A DNA stretch of 64,000 bases, taken from contig JAAALK010000084.1 of NCBI GenBank assembly GCA_019279435.1, forward strand, positions 12,852,916 through 12,916,915. The letters run 5' to 3'. The notes beneath the pieces are model-generated. The model was not told where the DNA came from, ran no database searches, and saw nothing but the letters and a program-made list of their open reading frames with translations. This document shows, in pieces, positions 11,698 through 23,071 of this stretch. How positions within the stretch are numbered: position 1 is the first letter of the stretch; each line of letters opens with the position of its first letter. The stretch is from Zizania palustris. Lineage: Eukaryota > Streptophyta > Magnoliopsida > Poales > Poaceae. Made by a program: the position numbers and the translations under genes.

Positions 11698-12781
11698 TGT
11701 TTACGCCAAGATTTGGTAAAAGCCTAGGCCCATCAGGAGCGCCACATGGTCAATAGAAGTCAAAGGAGTCTGGTCAAAGGTTGGTCAAAGAAGCCTGTCC
11801 AGGTGGTTATATGTGGCCAGGTATGAAGGAGTCGATAGGGATGAAGGAAGATAAAGACAAATCCAGAATTGGTTATGGTTATCGTAATGAACTACAAGTC
11901 TCCAGACTATAAATATGTAACTATTAGCTAGGTTAGATATAGACAAACACAACCACAAAACTATTTGTGATGTATCGTCACTCTTGGCTTCCAAGGTTAA
12001 TCCCAATAGGACTTGACACTTAGAGCTGGGCTGCATCGTTTCGATCTCTAGTGAAGAGGTGAGTCCCACCACCTCGATGGTCGTATTGGCTAGATCGATG
12101 TTTTCAAGGCTGCATCATATTGATCTCTTGAGGCATCAGCTTGGTCAGTGCAATAACCGATTTATCTTGGTGTGATTTCTAGGTATAAGGCTACATCATT
12201 ACGATCTCCTAGATTGATGTGAATTAGGTATTGTAGTTTGAGGCTTCATCGGTTAAGTCTGATATCTCACTCTATTGTATCTGATTTATGCGGTATGCCA
12301 TTCATCTTAATAAAGCATGCTCAATATATTGAAGTATTATTGACTATTGATAACTAGCGACTATCTTGGTTGGGTCTAATCTTGCTATTATGATGATTTG
12401 ATAGTGTCGATGTGTTATTTGGTATGCTAGATTTAGTTTCTATCGGAGTACAAGCCGATAGGCTATCCTTAATTACATGTTTCATTTTATTTCCATCGAA
12501 GGGTATTCATCGGCCCTTGTGTGCGGGTGTCTGTACTATCGGCCGATGGTATTACCATTCTCAATAATTTGGCCGTAGTCATCGGCTCAATAGCTGATTG
12601 GCGCCATTACTCACGTATCATTTTATATCACCACAGTCATCGGCTTGGTAGCCGGTCGGCTTTGCTACTAATGCCATTCTTTCTTTCTCCTTATCAGTTG
12701 CAGGGTCAAACTGATTGGCACACTCAAAACCCTTTCTTCTAAGATTGTAGGACCTGCACTGGAGTTAAGCATACCTCCCAG

Positions 12782-13486
12782 TGTTGGGGAATAGGGATGC
12801 TACACTAACCGGCAAATTCAAAAATTTCATCCCAAAGCCCAACAACCATGCGCGTGAGGGATCACAAATCATTACCTTCTAATGCGAGATGCGCTAAGTG
12901 CAACGGAAGAAGATGTTGGGGAAGCACATCCTCGCTTATCATCACCTCACTCCGCCCGTTCCCCTGTGATCCAATCGACAAAGTCGATGGTGTTCACGTG
13001 AAGAAGCCCACGAGTGTTGCTATTGGAGCAGCGCCTCCACGATATCCACACGTACATGGATGAGGTTGCTCCCACATCGGCGTGCTAGCACCGCTCGTGA
13101 GAAGTGGGAGAGATCTCAATCTCAACTCTTGAGATCAAGAAAGGAAGAGGAGGAGTTCTTGGTGGCTAGGGTTTAGATCTAATCTAAACAATGAATAACT
13201 TGATTGTCAAGACCTCCCCCTCCTATCTTTATATAGAGGTGAGAGTCCTGGCACCAATCCACATTAGGGCCTAATAGATCCAATCTATTTCATCTACATC
13301 AGAACTTCTGATCAGGACTCTCAGCCTATAATTTCAAGAACCATCAGAACTTCTGACACCCCTATCATAACTTCTGATCAATGCAATTTTTCTCGATACA
13401 CATTAAAACTTCTGGTTTCAACTATCTATCTCTAAATTAGAAATTATCGGAACTTCCGATTTGAGCTCTCTGTTTCGCAAACAATA
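12782..13486 (-). repeat. Element C, 3' LTR (sense minus), truncated
   Basis: It starts TGTTGGGGAATAGGGATGC and aligns with the right LTR from 54462. A minus-strand TATA (CTTTATATAG on the plus strand) lies near 13220. It holds five copies of a TCGGAACTTCCGAT-like palindrome at 13299-13462. T1 is inserted after CAATA (13482-13486). The last 150 bp or so of the LTR beyond T1 are missing, removed by the deletion that also truncated T1. Confidence 0.8.
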
Positions 13487-15426
13487 TGAGAAACCAAGGG
13501 TTGGTTTCGGAGTCTATGATGAGTGATTGACAGATTTATCCTCTGATTCGAAGGGGTCCCTCCGAAGGGGTTTGGAGGTTGTTTCACCGAAGGGTTCGGT
13601 AGGTCTGTTTGCTGCAGCTGTTGCAGCGGAGTGTGCCTGTCGGGGTGTGTGCCAAAGATGGTTTACTTGGAGAGGTCTCCGGGGTACTGGATACACTTGT
13701 ATGTTTTCTGTGGTGCGCAGGTGGCTTCGGAGGTGACGGATGGTTCACAGCAAGTGAACTTGGGTCAAGTGGGAGGCTTGATGCCAAGCAAGCGGGGAGC
13801 TCGGTCATGAAGGCTGTGAAGGGGTCAAGGTCGGACCTCTAGTCGAGGTGCGCTAGACGAAGGCAGAAAGTGTGGAGCATGGCTCTAGGTGAAGGTACCC
13901 CGAGATGAAGTCCTCAAAGGTGAGGCACTTCGAAGGGTACTCCTAATGAAGTGACTTCGGAGTATGGTGGATCAAGTCCTCAGCAATGAGGCAGGGCATT
14001 CGAAGTGTGCTCCGGAGGGAGACACTCGAAGGTATATCCGACGAAGGTCTTAGAAGTCGAGGTGTATCGAAGGCATGGTCTGGATGAGGTTCGTCGAGGA
14101 GTGTGCTCAGGGAGAGACACTGCGACAAAGTGCTCATGGAATGCTTCATGTGGAGGCCTTGGACGAGGGAGGGACTTCAAAGGGTAGTACTCCGAAGGTG
14201 GGGCTTCGGAGTGAGGCTGACTTGAGGTACTTCGGCCATACATGGCTTCAATACACAGGCTGACGGTGTTCAAGCTGGGAGAATCTGCGAAGTCGTGGTA
14301 GTCCACTCCGGAGTTTTTGGTGCGAAGGCCCAAGAGCTTTGACGGCTTCGGCTCAAAACTGTTACTGTATCGAAGGCTGACTTTGGTGAAGCGAAGGCCA
14401 TCAGGCTCAAGGCTTCTCACCGAAGCTACCGCACCCCTCGCGTGTGAAGGGGGGCTTCAGAAGGCTCCAAAACTGCAAAGGCTGACCGTGTCTGTTCTGC
14501 AAAAGTTGATGTTGTCCCCTTTGCGAAGCTGACAAAAGAAGCCTCCAAATAAAGTAGACTACCAACTGTACCCCCTGTTCTGATGAGACAAAATAGTGTA
14601 AACCCTAGGGGTAAAGTAGTCTATTCACAGGGCTGAATAGTGCCTATAAATAGTGGAAGCTAGCTAGGTCACATCAACACTTTGAGCAGTCATTTTTGAG
14701 CTTTTGTGCTAGCCGCCACATACTCTTGTGTTCATCCTGTGAGTTCATTTTGTGTTCCTTGTTCAAGTAATGAAACTTTGATTTTGTTCTCATTTGTGCT
14801 TGAACTTGTATTCTGTGTTGCACTGCATGCTTTGATTCCTCTGTACACCTTCTTCCTGGGTGAAGTTGTGTTTTGAATCTCTTCTAGAGAAGTGTGTGAG
14901 AGGTCTGTGCGTGTAAAGTGTGTTTTTCAGTGTTTGTTCGCTCTGTGTAAACTGGAGGCTAGACCTCTCTGATTACTAGCGAAGCACTGTCCTTGGGTTG
15001 AATCGAAGCCCATTTTCTTCCCTAGTCGAAGTCCTCGGCGAAGTGTGTTTGATGTGCATTTAGACCTTCAAAGTACGAAGCCTAGTACCAGTTGCTAGCG
15101 CTGAGTGTTTGGTCGAAGTCCTCAGAGGGAAGTCTGCTCTTGCGAAGGGTGAAGTGCGAAGTCTGCTCGAAGGCACCCAGTGTGCAGAGCCTGCACTAAC
15201 TTAGCAGAGCTGAATCTTCAGGGTTGTGGGTGGAGGGAAGTCTTCTTGGCTTCGAACTTTTCTCCTTGCGAAGCCTGTTTTCGGAGCCGTGAAACACCTC
15301 TGAACCAGAACTTTGAAGGGTGTGTTCGAAGCCTGTTCCGCAGAAGACAGAATTAAAACAAAAGGCTATTTTAAGTCTGAAATTTTAAAAGCTCTCATTC
15401 ACCCCCCTCTGGTCGCCGTTTCCAGT
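13487..15426 (+). repeat. T1 5' LTR (main part)
   Basis: It starts TGAGAAACCAAGGGTTGG. A TATA box (TATAAATA) lies at about 14645, and the R/U5-like half contains CTCATTCACCCCCCTCTGG. T2 inserted at 15427, six bases before the LTR end; the last six bases, CCAACA, lie at 26200-26205. The LTR is dense in CGAAG words, which create spurious ORFs on both strands. Confidence 0.85.
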
Positions 15427-17376
15427 TGAGAAACCAAGGGTGGTTTCGGTGTATGTGATGAGTGATTGACAGGCTTTTACCCTCTGTTCGAAGGGTACCT
15501 CCGAAGGGTGTTCGGAGGTGTGTCACCGGAGTGTGTTCGGTGTTTGCTTGCTGCAGCTGTGCAGCGGAGTGTGCCTGTCGGAGGGGTCCGGCAGTACACG
15601 ATGACTGGGTTCGTACCGATGGCTTCGGTATTTTGGGCGGTACACCGGAGTGTGTGCCGGAGGTTGCTAACCCGGAGAGGTCTCCGGAGTACTGGATACA
15701 CTTGTCTGTTTGTCTGTGGTGCGCAGGGACTTCGGAGGCGACGGACAGGGTTCGAGCCAAGTGAACTTGGGTCAAGCGGGTGGTTTGATGCCAAGGGAGC
15801 GGGGAGCTCCGTCACGGTGGCTGCGAAGGTGGTCCGGGTCGGTCCTCGGGTCGAGGCGTGCCAGGTGAAGGCAGAGAGTGCGGAGCGTGGCTCCGGCTGA
15901 AGGTACTCCGAGACAAAGTCCTCGGAGGTGAGGCACTTCGAAGGTACTCCGAATGGAGTGACTTCGGAGTTGGTGGAACAAGTCCTCTGCGGAGGCAAGG
16001 TGTTTGAAGTGTGCTCCGGAGGGAGACACTCGAAGGTTACCCGACGAAGGTCTCAGAAGTCGAGGTGCATCGAAGGCATTGTCCGGGTGAGGCTCGTCGT
16101 GGAGTGTGCTCGGGAAGAGGCACTGCGACGGAGTGCTCATGGAATGCTTCATGCGGAGGCCTTGGACGAAGGAGGGACTTCGAAGGGTGGTACTCCGAAG
16201 GTGGGCTTCGGAGTGAGGTTGTCTTGTGGTGCTTCGGCCATGCATGGCTTCGGTACACGGACGGACGGTGTTCGAGCTCGGAGTAGCTGCGAAGCCGTGG
16301 TGATCCACTCCGGAGGTGGTGGTGCGAAGGCCCAAGGGCTTTGACGGCTTCGGCTCAAAACCGTCACTATATCGAAGGTCTTCTTCGGCGGAGCGAAGGC
16401 CAACAGGCTACAGGCTTCTCGCCGAAGCTTCCGCACCCTCGCGTGCGAAGGGAGGTTCCAGAAGTCAACTCTGTAAAGGCTGACACTGTCTGTTCTGAAA
16501 AAGGCTGACACTGTCCCCTCTGCAGCTGACAGAGAAGCCTCCAAAATAAAGGTGGACTACCTTTTGTACCCCTTAGTTCTGTAGAGACAAATCTGTTGTA
16601 AACCCTAGGGGTAAAGTAGTCACTTCCTTAGGATGAAGCCGTGGGCTATAAATATGGGGGCTCGGTAGGAAACATTTAACACTTTGAGCATTTACTGTTG
16701 AGCTCCTGTAGACAGACCTCCTGTATTCATTCTGAGTTCAATTTATTTCAGTGTTCCTTGTTCAAGCGGCGAAGCCCTGCTTCTGTGTGCTTTTGCTTGA
16801 GCTCGTATTGCATACCTCGCTAGTCTTAGTGCACCGAAGCCTGTCTTGGCGAAGGGTGTTTTTATCGCGAAGTGTGCTTTACAGTGTGCTGTCGCTCTGT
16901 GTAACACGAGGAAAGACCTCGCTGATTACTAGCGAAGCCCTGTTCTGTCCCGTAGTGCTTCTTGTGTCGAAGCCCTTAGCGTGGTCCGTTTTGTGTGCGT
17001 GTAGACCTTCGGGTACGAAGCCCAGCACCCGTTGCTGTCGCCAAGTACTTGGTCGAAGTCCTCAGGGGGCTGTCCACTCTTGCGAAGGGTGAAGTGCGAA
17101 GCCTGCTCGAAGCACCTCGTGTGCGGAGCCTGCACTGACTTAGCAGAGTAGATTTTCGAGGGTTGTTAGTGGAGCGAAGTCTTCTTGGCTTCGAACTTTT
17201 GCTCCTGCGAAGCCTGTGTTCGGAGCTGTCGAGGTACCTCCGAACCAGACCTTCGAAGGTTGTGTTCGAAGCCTGTTCCGCAGAAGACAGAACAGAACCG
17301 AAGGCTAAGTTTTTAGCCAGAAATTTTAAAAGCTCCCATTCACCCCCCCCCTCTGGTCGCCGTTTCCGGTCCAACA
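15427..17376 (+). repeat. T2 5' LTR
   Basis: It begins TGAGAAACC and ends TCCAACA. The TATA box (TATAAATA) is at 16647-16654, placing transcription start near 16680. CGAAG and CTTCGG words recur throughout. Long open frames on both strands here are by-products of this biased composition. Confidence 0.92.
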
Positions 17377-17392
17377 ATTGGTATCAGAGCAG
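17377..17392 (+). other. T2 primer binding site (initiator Met tRNA type)
   Basis: ATTGGTATCAGAGC follows the LTR directly. TGGTATCAGAGC is the usual complement of the 3' end of plant initiator methionine tRNA and primes minus-strand DNA synthesis. T1 has the same site with changes after GAG. Confidence 0.88.
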
Positions 17393-17440
17393 GTTAAGAT
17401 CACCAGTTGACCTTAACCGGTTTTGTGATCTGTTGGCGAC

Positions 17441-19795
17441 ATGGATAGAGGCAGTAAAATTCCTCTGTTCGATGGGACAGATTTTGCATACTGGAAGGTG
17501 CGCATGGAGGCTTACTTGTTAAGCCAAGGAAATGCAATTTGGGAGATTGTGGACTCACAATACTCCATCCCCGATACCCGCACCACTCAAACTGAAAAAG
17601 ATCAGTATATTGCCAACTCGAAGGCAAGGAACATACTGTTCATTGGTTTGAGTCGGAGTGAGTTCGATAGGGTACAGCACCTTAGGACTGCTAGGGAGAT
17701 TTGGACAACACTCACTGTCTTCCATGAGGGCTCTGCTCAGATCAAGGCCAGGCGCCAAAGCACCTACAATCAACAGTATCAGCTGTTTGTGCAGGCACCT
17801 GGTGAATCTGTAGATGCCATGTTTTCTCGCTTTGACGCGATAGTGAGTAACTTGCGATCCAACGGGACGCTTGCTTACAGTGATCACGATAGGGCTATCA
17901 AGCTTCTCTATGCTCTTGACCGTAGCATATGGGAGGTGAAGATATCCAGCATTGAGGAGTCCACAGGCTATGACACTTTAACCTGTGACGAACTCTTTAG
18001 CAAGCTGAAGTCCACAGAGATTGCCAAGGCATCTCTTGCAGTGCACAGAAGCTCTTTGCCACAGCCATTGGCATTGGTTTCTAGCACTAGCCGTGGCACC
18101 ACTGCAGAACCAAGCACATCAGGCACTTGTGTTCTTGCAGATGGTTTTGCTTTGTCCTCCCTGGTCTCCGTCACAAAGGAGCAGGTGGACACTCTAGCTG
18201 ATGATGAGCTTGCTCTCATTGCCCGGAGGTTCACCCGCTTTCATCATGAGAGACGGGATCAGAGGAGAAGTGGTTTTAGTGGCTGCTATGAATGTGGCGA
18301 CACCTCTCACATTAAGGCCAATTGCCCCAAAGTCAAGAAGAGAGATGAGAGTGACCGCCCCAAATTCCACAAAAAAGAGAGGAAGCCCTTTGTGAAGGGC
18401 AAGCGCGGCAAGATGGCTAAGAAAGTAGCCAAGGCCGCTTCCAGAGCCTTTGTTGCTGCTCTCAGCGACATCGACACATCCTCAACTGAGGAGTCGAGCT
18501 CTGAGGAGGAGGAGTCCCCAAGGAAGGAGGACAAGAAGGATAAGAAGGGACGTGACTTCACCGGCCTTTGCTTCATGGCCGACAGCGATCACAGCGGCGA
18601 TGAGCTTGACTCATCTGAGGTAAACCTATCATCTGACCAGCTTCTAATTAAATTAGATGAGCTGAATGAAGTTGTGCTAGGTCAAGATAGATTGCTTGTG
18701 CAAGCCGCTAGAGAAAGAAAAGACCTTAGACTTAGGCTAGAAAATGTTTCTACTGAATATGCCATGCTTAAGTCTAAGTTTGATGATGCTGAATGTGAAT
18801 CATGTTCTGTTGTCATGAGTGAGCTTGCTCAGTTGCGTTCTGTTCATGCTCAAACTCTTTCTGAGCTTGAGACTGCACAGAAGCAGCTCTTGGAGGTGGA
18901 TTCTAGACCTCATGATATTATTGATTGCATGAACTGCTCGTTATTACGCGATAGCATTTCTTTACGCGATAAGCATGTTCATGATTTGGAGGCTAGATTG
19001 GAAAGGGCCGGTAGTTCTAAGGATGTGCAACCTGTTTGTGACACTTGCATCACCCTTAAGGACCAGCTAGGCACTGTCAGAGAGCGAGCTGAGAACCTCA
19101 TGTCAGAAAATGAATACCTTCTTTCTGTGGTGAATAAATGCACTGAAGGGAAGGGTAGAATGGATTTGCTCTTGGCCAAGACCAAGTTGTGTGCTGACAG
19201 AGCCGGGGTAGCTCTAGGTTTGGGTTTTGAGAGGATAGCTTCAGACAGTAAGACCAAAACTGTTTTTACCTCTCCTACCACCCTAGAGAAAGAGAGAGCT
19301 CTGTTGGACACCCCTCCAGCCAAAAAGCCTAACCATCCACCAAAGAAAACCACACCTCCTACCAAGAGAAATCCTCTCAAGAAAACCACTCAAAAGAAAC
19401 CTAAGGAGCCTGTGAGAGTTGCTCCTATGACCCATGAGAGTGCCCCCAGGAGAGTGTTTCACTGTTCTTATTGTCAGAGGGCGGGTCATTTGGTTGGTTT
19501 CTGTTTCCGTCGCATCAAGGATGAGCGACGTGCACAGGCGATGAGCTATCAGGACATGCAGTACCCATCTTTAGGTATGCATGAGTCTGAGTTCTACTCT
19601 CGTCCTGTTTTTGAGGCTCCTCGTGCTTCTCGGAGAGGTTTTGCTCCTCGAGGTGTTCACCATGTTCCATATGGTGGTAGACCTCGGGCGAGTAGCTTTG
19701 TACCTCGTCAGAGTAGGAGACCTCGACATGCTTTTCGTTCTTTGCATGTAGGTAGACCTCGCACTTTGCATCATTCTGATTTTTATGTGCGTTAG
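17441..19795 (+). CDS. gag: T2 Gag polyprotein (784 codons, intact)
   Basis: This is the capsid/nucleocapsid precursor of the retrotransposon, which packages element RNA in cytoplasmic particles. The ATG lies 64 bp after the LTR and begins MDRGSKIPLFDGTDFAYWKV, the usual SIRE-type N-terminus. The capsid domain covers about residues 1-200. A CCHC zinc knuckle, CYECGDTSHIKANC, starts at residue 282. It is followed by a lysine/acid-rich stretch, a long heptad-rich coiled-coil region (about 390-590) and a second CCHC knuckle, CSYCQRAGHLVGFC, near residue 675. The C-terminus is arginine-rich. The frame ends at a TAG created by one extra T near 19793; in T1 the homologous frame runs on to a TAG just before protease. 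Gag is otherwise free of damage. Confidence 0.9.
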   Translation: MDRGSKIPLFDGTDFAYWKVRMEAYLLSQGNAIWEIVDSQYSIPDTRTTQTEKDQYIANSKARNILFIGLSRSEFDRVQHLRTAREIWTTLTVFHEGSAQIKARRQSTYNQQYQLFVQAPGESVDAMFSRFDAIVSNLRSNGTLAYSDHDRAIKLLYALDRSIWEVKISSIEESTGYDTLTCDELFSKLKSTEIAKASLAVHRSSLPQPLALVSSTSRGTTAEPSTSGTCVLADGFALSSLVSVTKEQVDTLADDELALIARRFTRFHHERRDQRRSGFSGCYECGDTSHIKANCPKVKKRDESDRPKFHKKERKPFVKGKRGKMAKKVAKAASRAFVAALSDIDTSSTEESSSEEEESPRKEDKKDKKGRDFTGLCFMADSDHSGDELDSSEVNLSSDQLLIKLDELNEVVLGQDRLLVQAARERKDLRLRLENVSTEYAMLKSKFDDAECESCSVVMSELAQLRSVHAQTLSELETAQKQLLEVDSRPHDIIDCMNCSLLRDSISLRDKHVHDLEARLERAGSSKDVQPVCDTCITLKDQLGTVRERAENLMSENEYLLSVVNKCTEGKGRMDLLLAKTKLCADRAGVALGLGFERIASDSKTKTVFTSPTTLEKERALLDTPPAKKPNHPPKKTTPPTKRNPLKKTTQKKPKEPVRVAPMTHESAPRRVFHCSYCQRAGHLVGFCFRRIKDERRAQAMSYQDMQYPSLGMHESEFYSRPVFEAPRASRRGFAPRGVHHVPYGGRPRASSFVPRQSRRPRHAFRSLHVGRPRTLHHSDFYVR

Positions 19796-22700
19796 ACCGT
19801 CTACTTTTACTGTGCCTACTACTCGTGTCACTCAGTGCTGGATGCCTCGTCATTATTTTACTCACCCCAGCACTGAGCGATCGAGGCGTTCTTATCATGT
19901 GTAGGCGACAGGTCGAGGCTTGGAGGGCACGTGGATCATGGACTCCGGTTGTTCGCGCCACATGACCGGAGATGCAAATTGGTTCTCCAGCCTCACCACA
20001 ACCAAGCAAAGGGAACATATCACCTTCGGAAACAATCGAAGGAAGTAGAGTGAAAGGTAAAGGTGTGGTAAGAATTAACGCGAACTTCACTCTCAAAGAT
20101 GTTGCTTTGGTTGAGAACCTGGGATACAATTTGCTGTCTGTATCTCAGTTGCTTGATGAGGGCTTCGAAGTGCGATTTCATCGCGATACTTCGCAAGTGC
20201 TCAATTCTGATGGCGTTGTTGTGTGTAAGATCTTTAGGGTTGGGAGAGTTTTTGGAGCTGATTTTTCAGAGTCATCTGGTTCTTCTCATTGTCTTGTTGC
20301 ACATTCGACTTCTGAGCTTTGGAAGTGGCATAGGAGACTAGGGCATATGAGCTTTGAGTTGCTCGCTCGTCTGAGCGCCCTAGGCCTGATCCGAGGATTG
20401 CCCAAGCTCAAGTTTGAGAAGAATTTAGTTTGCGCTCCTTGTCGACATGGAAAAATGATTGCCGCCTCGCATTCGCCAGTCACCACAGTGATGACTGAAC
20501 AGCCCGGAGAACTTCTCCATATGGACACTGTAGGTCCCTCTCGGGTTAGTTCTTTAGGCGGCAAGTGGTATGTACTTGTTATTGTCGACGATTTCTCTCG
20601 CTACTCTTGGGTCTTCTTTCTTGCCAGCAAGGATGAAGTGTTTTCACACTTTCGGAGCTTGGCTTTGAGACTTTTCACAGAACTCCCTGGTGCATTAAAA
20701 TTCATTCGAAGCGATAATGGCACCGAGTTCAAAACAGTCTCTTTGTTGACTTTTGCATGGAGCATGGCATAGAACATCAATTCTCTGCTCCGCGGGTTCC
20801 TCAACAGAACGGTGTTGTTGAGAGGAAAAACCGCACTTTGGTTGAGATGGCTAGGACGATGCTTGACGAGCATAGGACTCCTAGAAAATTCTGGGCTGAG
20901 GCCATGAACACTGCTTGCTACATCTCAAACCGAATCTTCTTGCGCTCAATTTTAAACTTGACATCTTATGAGCTGCGTTTTGGGAGACAGCCCAAGGTTA
21001 CTCATCTTCGAGTTTTGGCTGTCGGTGCTTTATCCTAAAGCGTGGAAATTTGGATAAATTTGAGTCGCGATCTTCTGACGGGATCTTTTTGGGCTATACT
21101 ACTCATGGTCATTCCTATCGTGTTTATAACTTGGAAACTAACACTGTCATCGAGTCATGTGATGTGACTTTTGATGAATCAACCCCCTCTGTTAGTTCTG
21201 CTTTTGAACAGGCAAATGAACACGACATGGAACAGACCTTATTCGAAGACGAAGATCCCGGAGAATTCGAGGATGATCCCCTACTACCCTCGACATCAAC
21301 CCCCGAAGCTGACCCCGCTTCAACTACTTCGGCACGAGGTCCCGAAGCGACTACGTCAACATCGGTCATCTTGGACCACTTCAACGCACAAGTTGAGGGG
21401 GAGACTGCATCCCGCCGCGAGGCTCCACATCATGTTCAAAGGATGCACCCTCCCGAGCAGATCATTGGTGAGCTTGATCAAAGGGTAACACGTTCTCATG
21501 CCCATTTCACTAATGCTGCTTTTGTTGCTTCTTTCGAGCCTTTAGATGTTAGTCATGCACTTTCCGATTCTAGTTGGATCAATGCCATGCATGAGGAACT
21601 TGAAAATTTTGAGAGAAACCAAGTCTGGACTTTAGTTGATCCTCCACCAAATGTTCATTTCATTGGAACAAAATGGATTTTTAAAAATAAACAAGGGGAG
21701 GATGGAACAATTGTTAGAAATAAGGCTACACTTGTAGCTCAGGGCTTTTCTCAACTAGAAGGGATTGATTTTACTGAAACTTTTGCACCTGTTGCTCGCC
21801 TTGAGGCCATTAGGATTTTGCTTGCCTTTGCGACATCCCGGGGATTCAAACTCTATCAAATGGATGTCAAAAGTGCTTTTCTTAATGGCTTCATAGGTGA
21901 AGATGTTTATGTAAAACAACCCCCTGGTTTTGAAAACCCCAAGTACCCACATAAAGTCCTTAAACTTCATAAGGCTCTTTATGGACTCAAGCAGGCCCCT
22001 CGGGCGTGGTATGATAGACTTAAGTCTTTTCTGCTTGAGCGAGGGTATTTGATGGGCTCTGTTGATAAAACTTTGTTTTCTCTCAAGCATGGCAAAGATT
22101 TCCTCCTAGTTCAGATTTATGTGGATGATATCATCTTTGGTGGCTCTTCTCATGCTTTAGTTGCCGAGTTTGCAGATACCATGAGCAGGGAGTTTGAAAT
22201 GTCAATGATGGGTGAACTCACCTTTTTCCTTGGTTTGCAAATCAAGCAAAGCAAACAAGGTACTTTTGTCCACCAGACAAAGTACACCAAGGACCTGCTC
22301 AAGAAATTCGACATGTCCGATGCGAAGCCCCTCGCCACTCCAATGGCTACATCTGTAGCATTGGACCCTGACGAAGATGGAGAAGCCGTAGATCAGAAGG
22401 AGTTCCAAAGCATGATCGGCTCCCTCCTCTACTTGACTGCCACGAGGCCGGACATACACTTCGCAGTATGTCTGTGCGCTCGTTTTCAGGCTTCACCACG
22501 AGCTTCGCACCGCCAAGCGGTTAAGCGCATTCTAAGGTATCTCAAACACACCCTTGAGTTTGGCATATGGTATTCATCGTCTTCATCTTTATGTCTTAGA
22601 GGTTATTCAGATGCGGATTTTGCTGGGTGCAGAATTGATAGGAAGAGTACCTCTGGTACTTGTCATTTTCTGGGTACATCTCTGGTTTGCTGGTCTTCCC

Positions 22701-23071
22701 GCAAACAGTCTAGTGTTGCACAATCGACGGCCGAGGCCGAATATGTTGCTGCAGCTAGCTGTTGCTCTCAGATTTTGTGGATGGTTTCCACTTTGCGAGA
22801 TTTCGGGTTAGATTATAAGAGTGTTCCACTTTTCTGTGATAACACTAGTGCTATTTGTATTGCAAACAACCCGGTTCAGCACTCCAGAACCAAACACATT
22901 GATGTACGGTATCATTTTCTCAGAGATCACAATGAGAAGGGTGATATTGAACTTCAATATGTTGATACCCAACACCAGCTTGCCGATATTTTTACAAAAC
23001 CCCTTGATGCTTCTCGATTTGCTTACTTGCGTGGGGAACTTGGTATTTGTCATCCCTACGGCATTTTGTGA
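19796..23071 (+). pseudogene. pol: T2 Pol: protease, integrase, reverse transcriptase, RNase H with frameshifts
   Basis: Domains in order: protease with DSGCSRHMTGD near 19941; GAG-pre-integrase with WHRRLGHMS and CAPCRHGKM; integrase core with MDTVG, FIRSDNGTEF and QNGVVERKNR; reverse transcriptase with TKWIFKNKQG, MDVKSAFLNG, YGLKQAPRAWYDRL and YVDDI; RNase H with YSDADFAGC, AEAEYVAA and FCDNTSAICIAN; and the end ADIFTKPLD. Against T1, single-base changes break the frame at about 20045 (extra A), 20733 (lost base) and 21018 (lost T). The final 673-codon frame (21050-23071), covering the integrase C-terminus to RNase H, is open. The conserved NKARLVAQG motif reads NKATLVAQG. A conserved TAG at 19902-19904 separates gag from pol. 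Confidence 0.88.

Noticed and set aside
15395..16544. Long overlapping open frames on both strands in the T LTR (repeated at 24191-25361 and in T4 and T5)
   Set aside because: They lie within an LTR, occur on both strands, and follow from the CGAAG-rich, stop-poor composition. No domain or codon pattern supports them.
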